The notes beneath the pieces are model-generated. The model did no database searches, had not been told where the DNA came from, and worked only from the letters and a program-made list of their open reading frames with translations. Positions 18,439-33,400 of a stretch of 57,901 nucleotides of DNA are shown one piece after another; positions within the stretch are counted from its first letter, which is position 1, and each line of letters starts with the position of its first letter. The translations under genes and the position numbers were made by a program. Origin of the DNA: Beroe ovata (taxonomy: Eukaryota; Ctenophora; Nuda; Beroida; Beroidae); assembly GCA_946803715.1 (NCBI GenBank), contig CAMPET010000178.1:93339-151239 (forward strand). Reading direction: 5' to 3'.

Positions 18439-21400
18439 TTACAATCCAACTATTTCTTCATCTGAATCGAGAAGTCCATTTATAGAGTCCGAACTTTCCA
18501 TTCGTAACTGAAATTGATAATGTCAGCACGTGCTCCCGTTGTAAGAATTGAGCTGAATTTGATCATCAGGCATCAGCTTAATAAGTCGATGAATTTATTG
18601 ATAGAATTAAAGCCGTAGCATATGATTCAGTCACGATAAGCAAACAGAGAAAAAGCTCATGCACTGATCAATCATGAGAAATCGTTGCTGATATAAGCTC
18701 AGTCGTCGGCGGTGCATACCTATGTGACACTCGGATTGCTCAAAAATCACAAGTTATCTTTTCATCTTCTACTTCTCCCAGGCCCACCATCACCTATGTT
18801 TCATATTAAGAGATGGTTGCAGCTCATGATCAAGCTTTTACACGCTACAACACATTAATCAATGAAATCAAATCCAACTATTGTCTTGAAACATTTAATC
18901 ACGGAATATCACTCATTTTTCTTCACGACACAAGGACACAACACTTCAACAGTTTTATCACGAGAACGTACCCGTTTGTAAGCCATGGGGCCGCTTCTCG
19001 TACGGGAGCCAGGAACGGGAATGATGGATCTCAGTTTGCGGAGAGTTTTATGCCTGGGAAGTTGAGATGAATAATTCTCTCTGAAAGTGAAAAGTCAATG
19101 TTTGAGACAAGGACGTTTCGTAAATCCGCATCGTACTCATCATTGACATTCGATATGGAACATCGCACTAACCTTCTGTCAGGATTGACGCATATGTATA
19201 TGAGAATGCAGGAGAGAGCAATACCACAGATAACAATGATTATCATCAGGAGAAAACTCGCGTTCTTCACTTGGCTCCTGGATAAGGCAGATATTGAATA
19301 TGATGAAGAAAGAGATATATACCTTGAACATTGATTCATGTTAATCATTGATTTATGCTGAACTTCAAGATTTAACCAATGGATGTTGAACAGATACACA
19401 CATGATCGAGGGACGTACTCGTATGACTCATTGACTACAAACCCTGGACAAAGCACTGGCGTCTCTACGTCTAGTATCACGTGACAGTGTGCCATAGCGC
19501 GGAATGATGCCGATTCTACGAGACCGCACGAATACTCCACTATTGCGTTCCACATCTTCTTCTCACTATCTTCACACGGTGTATTTGACTGGATGATTAG
19601 TTCCGCTGCTCCTTCTGGAACAGTTATTTCAATGAGATGAAACGTACAGAAATTGAAATTCCTTCACTAGACACTATTTCAGAAGTTCCACAACTTGAAT
19701 TTTGCATAATCGAGAACTGTACCTCGCGCGAAGAGCTCTTTTGTATCATCACTGAATTTTACAATTCTCCCATTTCTCAAGTCCTTGACGCACACAGAAC
19801 TTCCCTTGCACTGACCGTTCTCCATATCTTTGCCAAGTTTCTGCGAATTTGAGGATTAGAGGAAACTGCCAGATCAATGATATGGACCTGGGTGAGTCAG
19901 TGACTTCGACCATACCTTATCGCAGGGTGCAAGATGTGCTTTGTACATGTCTGAAGTAGCCTCCAGATGACTTGTTTTGCTCAAATCCACTGAATTTTGA
20001 GTCACTGGGTCCAAGTAGGCACAACTGTTTGTAGTTATGGGCCGAGCACTGGAGTTACACGCCACAAACGAGTCCCACGCGAATTTGAACCGGCAAGAAC
20101 TGGGAAACATCAGATAATAAATGGGGACGGGAAACTTGAGTTTTTGGCATCAGGAGCAATCCTTGTCTGTCTCATGAACATTCATTGAAAACCAATATCA
20201 TACCTATCGTCTAAGAAAACAGGTTTGCCGAGAGTGTTCGCACAAGTGAACATAAGCTCTGTTCTAGCATTTTCTCGCTTACAGATCTCTTCGGATCCTC
20301 CATCGTAGTACACTAGAACTTGGTCAGTATCTTGACCAACTGAGGGTACCCTACTACTCACCTGTAGAAACGATTTCAACTAAAGAATGTCTTCACTGGT
20401 GTAGAAAATGTGCCGTGTTAAAGCGCTACGCTCATTACTCACAAGACCAATACTCTGACTGCCCAATACGCCAGGTTCCTGCATACAAGCGATGCTTCCC
20501 TCAGAACAGCCCTTCAGTGTGGCATCAAGGTGAACGCCTCGGCAGGGATTTATGTAGAATCTGAAAAAGTCGACCATTCCAAGAATTTATGATTTAACAA
20601 ACCTAATCACGTGATCGCGCGCGCTCGCGCCGCGCAACCTCACTGGAACAAAATCTCTCTGTACAGTTGGGAAGACAAATCCAGCTAGTTTTCAAAGTAA
20701 CGCGAAGGAAATTCAAATGTATGTCACGCGATAAAGAAAGCTGGCTCCACTATGTAAAATCTGTGCTTTAGAAGACAATGTTACACACATTATGTAGCTT
20801 AAATGGATAAACGGAGGAAAATGGGGCTCTAGCAACTCACGTCCTATCGCCAGCGTTAATTTCCCAATTATCATGTCTCCGTGCTAGAGGGGATATGTCG
20901 TATACCATACCACCGATCTTGAAATCACACTCCTTTGGACTAAACTGACAGACTGACATCGAACAGATCAGGAACATAAACTCGCAGCTGTCCTCCTGTC
21001 AAACGGTAGATGGACATCATCAGGTCGGATATAGTGCCGCAGTACCTTCATTTGAAGAGAGTTGATCTACAATTCTCAACATCATGACAACATAACTTAC
21101 ATCACCCGAAATGAGAGTCATATCGTTATCCTCCCCATAACAGCACATGATCAATATGGAGCTGCTCTTCCCTTTCGGACCTGGAGAAATTCCTCAATCA
21201 GATCATCTGGGTAACATGATCGTAATTCTAGTGAAATTGTGGTAATTAAATCTACAATAACGATTGCTGCTTGTTATCTTAGGGCATGACCCACATACAA
21301 CGTGTCACACGAACACTCACATTTGTCAGTCACCTCTCCCCCAGTGTACAATATCTCTACTTCCCCTCTCTCCTGTGCCAACTCAGTACGGACGGTTGAC

Positions 21401-24400
21401 GCCCGACCCAGAGATACCTAAATCAGATTGTTTTTTACCGTCTACAAAGCAAGCTCTGCATACATTTATCACTCTATCAGACAAGATAATTTTGTAAATG
21501 ACACAGTATGATTTTGAAGTCATAGCAAAACATGTGATTCACGCAATAACTCACGGCTTTCCCGTTGTCATGGTAGCACACAGCGACGTCACCGTTACCA
21601 CAACTTCCGGCTACTCCGCACACATTCGCAATATAACTCGCACCGGGTGTCTGAAAACGGGGGATAATACGTGATTACGTGATGGTAAAATCATCAATAC
21701 ACGTAGCTTTGTTACATAGTTTTGTAACGTAGTTAGCCTACTTGTTTTTCCCCGATGAACACGAGTGTAGCATGCATAGAAAAGCCCGAAAGCATATCAT
21801 GTGATGACGAGATCTTGTTACAATTCAGTGGTTGAGTAGATCGAGATATAATGTGAATTCACTCTCGCTATGAGCAAAACATGCTACTGTCAGAAAAATG
21901 ATATTATATACCGTCAGTTTTTCTTTCGCTCGTATTGATATAAATTACGTTAGAAATTCGGGAATTCACAAAAGAATACGGTGACTCCTTCATCCTCCAT
22001 TTTGAAAACAGGACAGGATGAAGATATTCAAGGGTGATATCCCTACATACGCAGTTGTTCTAGTCGTTGTGTTCGCCATACTAATCGGAGTTACCCTATC
22101 CCTCCTGCTTCTCTACCTCTATCGCAAGAAACAAACAGTAACTTACCGGAAACTAAGTAGGGACAACAACCGCGGAGTGAAAAAGTCATGCCTCAAAAAT
22201 CACGGCGGACACCGTGAGGGCACGGTTAAAGCTCCCGAAATAACGCTCCAAAAAGTTAACATCCGCCGCACCACGCCGCCCGGCATGGTGGAAGAAGTAC
22301 AGCCGCCAAAGAAAGTGGATATACTGCCGAGTGTAACTTCGTCAATAGTATCGGATGTATCGAGAAGAGAGGATGTGCTAGAAGCCCGGTTCAGGGATGG
22401 AAAGGTTGCCCGCATGCGGGTTTCCGTGTGCTACCATGACAACGCATTGTGGTTCGCTGTGTTGGAGTTGTATCGGCTACACGGCAGCATCAGTTTGAAC
22501 AACGCAAAGGTGGACCTCCGTAAGGAAGTGGGGAGTGTCAAGGACAAGCTCAGATCAGTGCGGGTGGAACGTAAAGGGAGGGGACTAAAGGGATGCCCCA
22601 CCACAAGATACAGCTTCCCCATCAAAATAAAGGAGATCCCCGACGCTAACTTCAAGTTTTACCTGTGGTCTGTTGGTGTACATTCCCGTTACTACCAGGC
22701 AGGAGTATGCGATATCAAGTTCAAAGACACTCACATACAAAGTTTCCAGGTGAACAGCGCGTGTGAGGTGAAGGAGGACTTCGTAGAGCCGACAGAGGAG
22801 GATTTCACAGGATGTGCCAGCATATCACTCGCACTCCGCTACAGCACAAGAACGGAAAAGCTGGAGGTAACCCTGGGATCAATCTCCAAAATTCCCAAAC
22901 TCGGCTGGAGAAGCAACTGGTCATCGCTCTCATCTCACTTCGAGCCGTATCCGGTTGTCAAGGTAACAATGTCACACGATGAGGGCGAGTTCAAGACACA
23001 AACTCATACCACAGGCACGCTTAGAGGTTACGATGTCCAGATTAACAAAGTAGTCAGGTTTGAGATGCCACTGCAGGAAATACAGCTCCCCGGTAGCATG
23101 AAGCTTACTATAGATGTGTCCCATTCCAACCTACAGCTGTTACATAGTACTATTGGGGTGCTCGAGTTTAGTGGGCAGAGCACAGGCAAGGAGGGGGAAC
23201 ATTGGCGAGAGATGATCCAAATGATTAGTACGGAAAGCAAGCCCCAGATGAAAACTCATTACCTTAAAAATAGAAGCAAGATGTGATTCAAGGTATGAGG
23301 GTATGGACTCTATTCGAACGGTTGTTTTGACTTTTGATCTTATCTTTGAAATGTAAAATTGTGTTATAAACTTACGTTGTTTTTACAGTAATTCATATGT
23401 GCTTGTTTCCAACTCCTTGCAAAGCTACGGCATATTCTCGAGTTTTCATGAGCGACGATTGGTAACCAAAAGTGAAAAATCGAACAAACTATCGATTCAA
23501 GTCTATCATATACACACCTGATAATATGCACTTCAACAAACCTGATAAAATTCATCCTCAAGTGTTAGCTTGGTCAGGTCGTACACATATCCCGTCTGTG
23601 GATCCGTAACCTGGCACCCTGACACAGGTATCGGTGGTTTGGTATCGCAGGTGAGGTCCGTGGCCCATTCTACACTGTACTCGCATCCTGATACGTCTAT
23701 CAAAGTGGGGCCTCCCTGGAAATGGTATATAGTGTCATAGTCACACGGGAATGTAAAATGACATTTTTTTAGGTATTTGTCGAGACTCGAGAGGGATGCA
23801 ATTTTTCAAAAAAGTGTGAGTCCTAAAGATAAAATGGAACATCCACACTGTTGGGGCTGTTACAACAATATGCTACTCACAGGGCCCGACGGGTCGCAAA
23901 CAAAGGTGATCCGGGTAGAATAGGTTGACCCCGTCTCTGGGCACGTGCTGCCACGTGTGTAGAGCAACTCAACGTTTCCATCACGTGACAGTTGTAGTGG
24001 AGATGTTATGCTACCAAGACTCTGCATGAATGTGGGGATCGGGGGATATTGTTACTGAGTTGAGAGCAAGTATCGTGCAGGAATCATTGATTTCGGCAGC
24101 AAAAGGGCCAGGGTACATACAGAATGTCATTATGTGAGGATACAATATGATGGTCGGGGATAAACTAGGTGACAGCCTTACCAGTGACTCCGACTGGAAC
24201 TGTACGAGACAAGCAGCGGACTTTGCGGGACAGGAACTGGTCACTGCTTCTTCAGGCAAAGAATGGCAAGCTGCCAAATAGATTGAACCCGGAACCTCAA
24301 CATCCTCGGAGACAAGCATCTTCTGGACAGACCCTAGGGCCGACAGGTCTATTGTCCTTCCGTCCTTCTCAACTTCGCAAGCAATCCTGTCCTCCTTACA

Positions 24401-27400
24401 CACCAGTTTTGTTTTGAGTCTGAGTGTCACTACACAATCATCCTGACGAGAATTATAGAGTAGGCAATAGTGTATCATGAAACTCCGATGACACGTGCGT
24501 AACCATCATTGTGACCCGGTATGAGTTACCTCGGCTACAAACTCAAGTCCTGATGTCATCAAAGAGTCTTCACTACACGTGAACTCAAGTACAGTTTGAT
24601 AGGACGTGGTGGTACCATCCTGTCTGGTGCAAGTGTCACCGTTCGCGTAAGTTGCAGTCACGACATCACCCTCGCCGTTACGATGCAAACTGCGGAATTA
24701 TGAGAGGCGGCATTACGAAAGTGATTGTTTTTCATGAAATAGCGATTCATGGATCGAAAAAACACGCAAAAAATGGGAAATTGCAAGTCAAATCAATTTG
24801 AGATTTGAAAAGAAAAATTTGAGAGGTGATAAACTTAGCGGTGTTCAGATGACCCACCTAGTGTGTCCCACCCCGAGCGACACATGATATCCGCCCTCCT
24901 CCTGAGTGGAGAGACACACAGCTGTGTTCTGCTTGGTACACTGAGACGAGTCGAGAGTCTGGCACACCCCAACTCGGTACTCAGACTCACTGTCTGTGTA
25001 GGATGTTGGTGGTAATATAGAGTGATGCCCCCGATAATAACAGAGGAGAAGTTGATACTGCTCTTAAAGTTAATCGAGACTGTTTTGATTTTTTTCCCGA
25101 AAAAGCGATTTGCAATTATCTTATGTATCTATTGTCGAAAATTTATCGATTATAATTGCCAATATTTCTTCTGCGCGTGACCACCTCTCACCTGCGCGCT
25201 GTGTCGTGTAAACCCCCCTGAGCGGGGTCAGGTCTAGGAGTGTGTCGCCGGTGTACCCCAGAATCTTACACTCCACATCCACTTCCCTGTCCACACAGGC
25301 TGCAGCCGTATTCCACACAAAGTGGAATGTGCAGCTTGAGTTGGATAGGTACTGAGGAGCTCCCTGGCGATTGGGACACTGTTATGAGGCAATGATAATT
25401 GTAGTTAACATCTTCGGTGTGAATTGGATGATGGTTGACACTAGAAATGGATTTACAATCTGTAGGAACATTTCCCAAGAAAAGTTACTTTTCTACTGTT
25501 CATTCGAACCTGTGGGAAGAGTTCATCACAAATGAACGTGATGACTGATCTGTATGGATTCCCTGTTTCAGGGCATAGATCTGCTCCGGTGTACAGGAGT
25601 TTCAGAGACGAGGCCTCGTAAATGAGCGATGCTGATGACACGTCACCGATACTGAAAGTAGTAGTGCAAACTGTTTGACACCATAGGAAAAGTAATCCCA
25701 CTTACTATAGGCGCCACTGTGATCACCTGCACTTAACCAGATTCCAGACAGATATGATGTAATTGACACCACTGACCTGATTCCCTGCTTGACACCCTCT
25801 TTCAAACAAATAGCTGTTGTCGCAGGGCACGGGGAGGGCGGGTTGATGCCTCTGCACACGTTGATGATGAAAGTGAACTGTTCATGGTCCGTCCTGTAGT
25901 TTCCCCGAGTGAGTGACAGTGACGAGATGTCGTATCCTTCAACTTGACACGCGTACAGTACTTCCTAAGAAATTCATCCCTTTGTGATAAGATGAATTAT
26001 GCTACCATCATCATTAAACATCAACTGCAGTCATGGTGAAGAGTAAATACAGTCTCTCGATGCGTTTTTTCGGCAGGAGATTGTGACATGTAACATCGCT
26101 CGATGAAAGTGACAAGGAGACGTCATGTATTACCTTATCACACGGTAGTCCGGAGTAGGCGAGTGTCTCGTAGACACATCGTGATGTCTCGATCACTTTG
26201 CCCACTTGGAACTCTGTGTCTCCTAGCTCGTGATCACAAACGATGTTCAGGCTCATCTCTCGAGCTCTTCCTAACGGGGATTATAGATATGAGTGATTGG
26301 CGATTGCAGAGAAGTTTGGTACAAGTATGAAGTATTGGAGTGAAAATTCTGAGTATAGTATATAAGAATGAATTTAAGGATTTGAGCTGGGATTGCAGAG
26401 ACCGCTGGCTAAGACGGAATTACCTGAACTACAAACATCGCCGTTGTTATAGTGTAGAATAACGACACCGTTACTAAGCGTTACCGTTCTGTTCACCTCT
26501 CCGATTGTCTTCTCTTCCAGGGTATTCCGCTGTTTCTGACACACACCAGCCGTATCCCGACCTTGGGGATTTCATTTTGGGATATCACGAGAATTTTATA
26601 CTTTTATATTGCTCTGGGTTCAGGAGATATTGCTTGAAATCGGAAACATAAATCTTATATCCCGTACCATTGCAGGAACTCGGTTTACAGAATGAGTATG
26701 TGTAATCGTGTTCATCAACTGGCTCAACAAAGTGACTGTCCGCCAACCTCCACAAGTCATAGGTAACTCCTGGACAAAATGGATATGTTAACAAAAATTG
26801 TGATGCAGCATTCGAATACGAGTCAAGCTGTCACATATACTCATGACTTCATGAGGAATAACCTCAGGTTATTAACCTGTGACAGGATTTGTGACAGTAC
26901 AGTTATCCCCTGTCGTGTAGACAGCAGGGCAGGCGTGTAGTGTTCTCCACGTTATTGTAACTTCACAGTCATCTTCATCAACAGATACTTCAGGCATGCT
27001 CTGAGAATGAGCGAGTCATTTTGTGATGGTTACTATGGGGGCAATTACCATAGTAACGGTTCACAATCACGATCGCATTCCAGCTATCATATGATGTCAC
27101 CGTTTCCATCTAGGATATTCAGGTTATTACTCAGTCACGAAACCGATCATCTGTCCCTTACCTCAACCCCAGTTTCACACGAGAAGAGGAACTTGGTAAT
27201 CCAGTTGTGTCGATCTACCCCCGGACACTCAGCACCATGGTGATACACCAGCTTTATCCTACCATCGTCCAGAGCTTCGGGCTCTCCTGTCAGTCTACCC
27301 AGACTCACAGCGGGCGCTTCCGGATTACGGTCTGAAATATAGTTGACGATCAAATGAAATCACTTCTCGTTTGTACCTATTCCATATGTATGCATGCAAC

Positions 27401-30400
27401 ATCTTGAGACCCCATTTCAAAACTATAACTCATATAATCTGACAGTACTCACTATCAGTTCTGCAGATGGAGGATTGCGCTCCACACATGGACACTGAAT
27501 CACCGCACACATTGAAATGGTAGAGGTAGTTCCCCTCATTCACAGTCCACGGAGTGCTCCTCCGTAACACTCCCAGATCATACTCCCGCAGGCTCGAGTC
27601 TGAGGGGTATAAAGGGGGTACCGGCGATAGATAAGGGGGTATCCAATAGGGGGCTATAATTGCAGTGAAATGGAGGGGTAATAACGGAGAAATGTTTTCT
27701 TAGGTATTGTGTTTTGAACTTCAAAATCTCTTCGATGAAACGTAGGTGGGTAGGACGATAGAAGATGATATATCCTCACCGATGGCAGTACATTCCAGTT
27801 CATATGGTGGGCACGCAGCCGCCATTTCCCACTCGAAATGATAGACACAACTCTCCGAGTCCTTGTTGATATACCGGGGAATACCGAGGGGTGTGTCCCG
27901 CTCGCAGAGCAGGGTCACCTGTGTCTTCCGGTGTGAGGCGCCCGAGGCGCACTCCTCACCACCCGTGTAGGTGAGCGTGAAGGTGTTAGAGTCGAGTGTC
28001 AGCGAGGTGGTGCTACTGTCACCTGAAATGGCGCGAGGTTGTTTTCAAGAAAAATTGTCAAAATTTCAAGAAAAGATTCCAGAATATTTGCCGAATTGAT
28101 GAGAGTGGAAGGTATCGTCAACTTACCCAGGGAAACGTAGTTCCCATTGACCACCTCACACGCGCCACTCCGGTCGCTATCTCCACATTTAGTCTGGAGT
28201 GGGCCACACATGTGGAGCAGAAAGTGGGAGTTTGCGTTACTAAACGTGACATCATCCGTCAGATGGGAAAAGTCGTACGTCAGACCTGTCAGTTTATGGG
28301 GTAGAGCTAGTTGTGTGTGTTTGATGTTATCGAGTGATATGATGTCGCGAGATATGAGTGAAGATTTCCTGGTGAATAATATTATACATATCATAACTAC
28401 AATCTAACACATGTATGAGCTGCACCCAATCTGGAAACAAATAGTATACTATGACCCAATACAATGATAGTAGGTGTACAACTTAAAGTAACCTGTCAGA
28501 GGGTCGGTAATTGAACAATTGGTTGCTGTGATGGTGTCCTCAACGCATACATGGGGCGTGGCAACCTCAATCACATACATGCAGTCTTCATCCGAGAATA
28601 TGACTTGCAACACCGTTGTCTGCTGAGGTGAATTTGGGGAAACGTCAGTTATTTCATGATGCGGTGGCCGGTGAAGCCGANGGGGATGGAAGTGGAGAAA
28701 GAAGATGTAGGAAAGATTCAGAGTGGAGTATTCACAGTACTGAGCGTACAATGTATATTGTGTAATGCGTACTTTCTTCAACCACTTGGAAAAAGTGTAT
28801 GATAGACACACACACATTCCAATATCGAATCCTGCACATGCGCCCTTCGTGTTTTTGTGATTCATCTAAATATGAGCTTATCATACATTAGGTACTCTTT
28901 TTCAGATGTGCAAAGTTGTCTATAATATTCACATAGATCTATCCTTACTGTCTTATCGCACGTAAACTCCACGACTGTCTTTGCTTGTTTTGTCTTATCT
29001 GAGCACACCCTATCTCCGTTTGAGTATATCTCTCTTACAACATCTCCCTCCAAACTGAGACTAGACCCGGCCCGACCCAGATTCTTGTACACTTTCTCGC
29101 CATCCACCTCCTGACAAGGGAATTATTACTGGATTAGAGAAGCCAATAGCCACCTAAATGTATTCCTTGAATATTATTTTCACGATGAAGCAGCAAAATC
29201 AGCTGAAAACTTTTTGAATACCTAGGTATCAGTTTCAGTAGCATCGATCTCCTACCTGCACGGCGCAGACACCCGCCGTGTGGTCACACATCTCTGTTCC
29301 CGCTGTGACTTGCCCGCATGCCCGGATATACACGGCAGTCTGGGTGACTGAATCTTCCTGACTGGATCTTATCTGTCCAGACCATTCCAAGTTACCAAGG
29401 TCGTAGAGGGAAGTCAGGTCAATGCTGCGAAATGTTGTTGTCACGATAAGAGAAACCTGGGTTAAACCTAGGTTTCTCCTATCATGAAACCTAGGTGTTG
29501 GATATGATGTCAAAGTAACACCAGTCACCATGATACACCATAGTTCACCAAGTCTTATACTTTTCATTTAAACAACATCTATTGTTTATTCTTGTATCGA
29601 ATGCATTATGCAGTGTCAACAAGAATAGTGTGATCTTATCAATTCTCTGTTTGAGTCATAACGATTCCTGTTGAATGAGAGCATTTTCCTTGTCACATGA
29701 CACATATCAGATGGTTATCATGTGACAATGACTTTATCTAAGTGTTAAGAACTTTATTATAAAACTCAATTGAGTGATCAATGATCATTTCATTGATGAG
29801 TCATTCAGGGTGTTTCATTCAGCAATTATAGATCAACGACTCAAGATCAGAAAGACATTTTCACGTCATGCAGTGACAACTACATTATACATGATAAGAT
29901 TTCAAATTGCTGTTTACAAGATTGTCTTGACATAAATAGATAAATATAAGTTGAGCATGAGGAGCAATCAAACGCAGCATCTCCGCACAGAAGCTCTCTG
30001 TATTGATCACGTGACATCGTCAAGCATACGATACAGACCAATGTGTATGCCGGGCCAAGGCACGTAACATGCTAATAACACAGCACGAGACGTGATAACA
30101 GCTGGTCACGTGACCCGATAACAGCTGCTTTACTCGTCACACATTTTAGTAATGAAGCTTGGATTGTATTTTGCACTTTTGTAGTGACTTTTCTTAATTA
30201 CTTTGCATTGTTTGTTACTCTATGCTAGGTTAGGGGCATTGTTACATTGAGTGAATTGGATTGTTCAAATTCTACACAATTGTAATCGCAATCAAAAAGT
30301 TATTTCGATCGTTGCACCCTTACTTTATCAATCGCACTTATCTCGCAGCGCCAACTCTCATGACACCTCATTGACACGAGCCAGACACCAGCCTGACACC

Positions 30401-33400
30401 ATGGCCGCTGCTGGACCGAGCAATATCCGCACTCTCGCAACCCAGCTGGAAGCAGAACTAATCTGCGCTGTTTGTCAGGAGAGATTCACCACGCCACGTG
30501 TGTTACCATGCCAACACAGCTTCTGTGAATCGTGCCTTTCCATGGCGCACCTAGCTCGTGAACACAGGGGTCGTCTCTTACCGTGTCCCACATGCCGCGC
30601 TGTAGCCGTCATCCCCGACAACGGTATCCCTGGGTTCCCCATCAACTTCGCACTCAACAACCTCGTGCAAATCCTGGTGTCGAGTGAGCTGGAGGTTGTC
30701 CGTACCCCACTGGTCGTGTGCTCTCTCCACGAGAACAAGAAGATCACGATGTACTGCTGTGAGTGTCACGTGACCACGTGTAGCACGTGCGCGGGGAGCA
30801 GTCACGCGCACCACCACACTGAGATCATTGCAGATGTGGTGGATGGGGAGAGGAGCGCGGCGCGCGGAGTGTTGGGCGAGTTGGAGCAGTCGTTAAAGAA
30901 GGGGGACGAGGAGTTGAACACCGCCAACGAGATGCTGGAGAAAATAACGAAACAGGCGGAGGCTGCAATCATCAAGATCAACAAGCAGGCTGATAAAGCT
31001 GTGGAGGAGGTGGGCAAGAAGAAAGTTAACTTGCTCAGTCAGGTTACCGCTCTCAAAACGGCTCAAACGGAAAAAATCTCGAGTTTCAAGGAAAACCTGA
31101 AGAGCTGGTCCAAGAAAACCAAAGCGCTGAAGCTCGCTCTCGAAAACAACTCATCGACAGTTGATGACGTGGCATTCCTGCAGGGAGCATCTGAGTTGAG
31201 AGCCGAGCTTATGAGCAGAGAACCAGCCGAAGGGATAAGTGACATCTACTCCTCGGAGAAGTGGATAGACTTCACCGCATCGGCCAATCTCGCTTCTCAG
31301 ATAGACTGTTTAGACATGGGAGAGGTTAAGTTAACTAAAGATGAACCAGAGGGTACAGATGCTATACTCAACAGTCGGGTGAACACAGCCAGAGTGTCGG
31401 CAAGACGTCCCAATAGGAGAACAACAAGTACAAACAACCTCCATAACCAACTCGCCCAGCAACGGGAAAACAGCGACTCCTCCGAGTCCCCCATCCATAT
31501 CAACCTGGAGCGAGTGGCACAGGATTCCAACGCCGTGATTATCCGGTACACAGATCAGAGGGAGCGGCAGAGAGGGGCGAGTAACAGACTCCAGGGGTCA
31601 GCAGCCAGGATACGGGCTATTCATCAGATAGGATCATGTGGGACAAGCCTGGGTGATTTCTTCCACCCCTGTGGCATGTCACAACTCTCCAACGGGCATC
31701 TGGTGGTCGCTGATCAGAGGAATAATAGAGTTCAAATCCTGGAGGAGAACGGTAGTTTTGTCCAGATGTTCGGGAACGAGGGGACGGGAATTAGGGAGTT
31801 TAAATCTCCGGGGGACGTGACTGTGGACGGGGAGGACAACATCCTCGTACTGGACACGAAGAATGACCGGATACAGATGTTCACGGCAGATGGCCGGTTT
31901 AAGAAGATAATCGGAGGGAGTGGGAGCGGCCCGGGGGAGTTTCTAAAACCCCAATCTATCACCATGTCACCAGGTGGCGATATCGTGGTGGCAGACTCGG
32001 GAAATAACAGAATTCAGGTGCTGTTACCGGACGGTAGGTTTAGCCACATGTTCGGGAGAGAAGGAGCGGGGGATGGAGAGTTCATGGAGCCGTGTGGTGT
32101 GGGTGTTTCCGGGACTGACGTGTACGTGTGTGACCACCATAGTCACAGGATTCAGGTCTTCCGGTTATCTGGACAGTTCCGATCCACGTTCGGTTCATTC
32201 GGATCGGAACATGGACAGCTCAGTTACCCCAGCAGCGTGTCGGTCGATCAAAACGGTTCCGTTATCGTTACGGAGTACGGAAACGACCGGTTGTCGGTTT
32301 TCGACAGTTATGGCAGGTTCAAAATGTGTTTTGGTGAGGAGGGCAATGATTTGGGACAGTTTCTGTCACCGAACGGGGTGTCCATCTGTCTGCCAGATGT
32401 CAATCACAGGACCAGCCATGTGAAGTTCTATGTGTGTGATGCGTGGAATCACAGGTTACAAATGCTGGAGATGATACTTTAAGGCGATAGTTCATGTCCG
32501 TAAATAGATAGTTTGCGTATTTGTTAATAAGTTGATTCATTTATGTAAATATTGATTAACTTGAATATTTGTAGAGCTTTAGATAAATTTTTTAGATTAT
32601 TTCCAGTAAGTTTGTATCATATGTTTCATACTTCATGTCTATATTAGATCTCAGACTTCATAACAAATACCTGTGGGTGTCGTTTGAGACGGAGCATTGG
32701 ATGGGGTACATCGGGCAGACACTCGGATCAAACCACTTGATAACGTATGAGCAACTTCCGGGAGTGTTGAATGTAGCTATCTTCTCTGCAGGGAGTTATA
32801 CAGTAGTGAAGTGAAAAAACCGGTGTGAGTAATGATACCGGTGTTGCCATACTGTGATCTCTATTGGTGTTGTGATCGACAGCCTTTTGTGCAAGAATTT
32901 GCACACTCCAGATGTTTCTAATTACTCCAAACAGGTGCCTCTTACGGAAAGTACTAGTTATGAAAGATCCCCGTAGATGGCCAGACACTCCCTGATTATA
33001 GTTAACCCACAATAACTCCGATTCAAACCAACAGTCTCTATTCCACTCACTATCCCAGTTTAATACTTTATGAAGGAGCAGGTGTAAATTTGTCTTCATC
33101 ATGATGTGTTATAGCGTGTTTGTGTGTGTGTGTGAATCACATGAGAGTGTTTTGATAAAGGAGCTATTTCCATCACTGCCAAACTCCGTGTTATTGTCTG
33201 TTCAATAACTTTATACAATGTAAACATCATAGCTCATCACGAGTGGTTCTAGAATGTGACTGTTGTGAAGTTAGGTATTAGAGCTGTAGAGATGGATGGA
33301 TGGAAGTAGCAAATCATGAAAATTGAACAGTAAAGAATTCAGCTAGCAGTGAAGTCTACAGAAAATAACAATTCAAGTGATTGTCTTACTTTTGGCCGGG

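Noticed and set aside
18735-18790. Alternative last exon of the receptor encoding GLGEVEDEK then a stop
   Set aside because: Phase allows it, but the exon at 18507-18439 gives a more typical acidic/dileucine sorting tail; both remain possible as alternative splice forms.
24169-24417. 82-codon plus-strand frame
   Set aside because: Antisense shadow of receptor exon 24442-24182.
25689-25722. Possible small receptor exon between exons 28 and 29
   Set aside because: It has AG and GT edges, but including it breaks the phase; direct joining of exons 28 and 29 gives a normal MRH strand.
30251-30400. N-terminal extension of the TRIM-NHL frame
   Set aside because: Open by chance; composition is not domain-like and the ATG at 30401 has a strong start context just before the RING.
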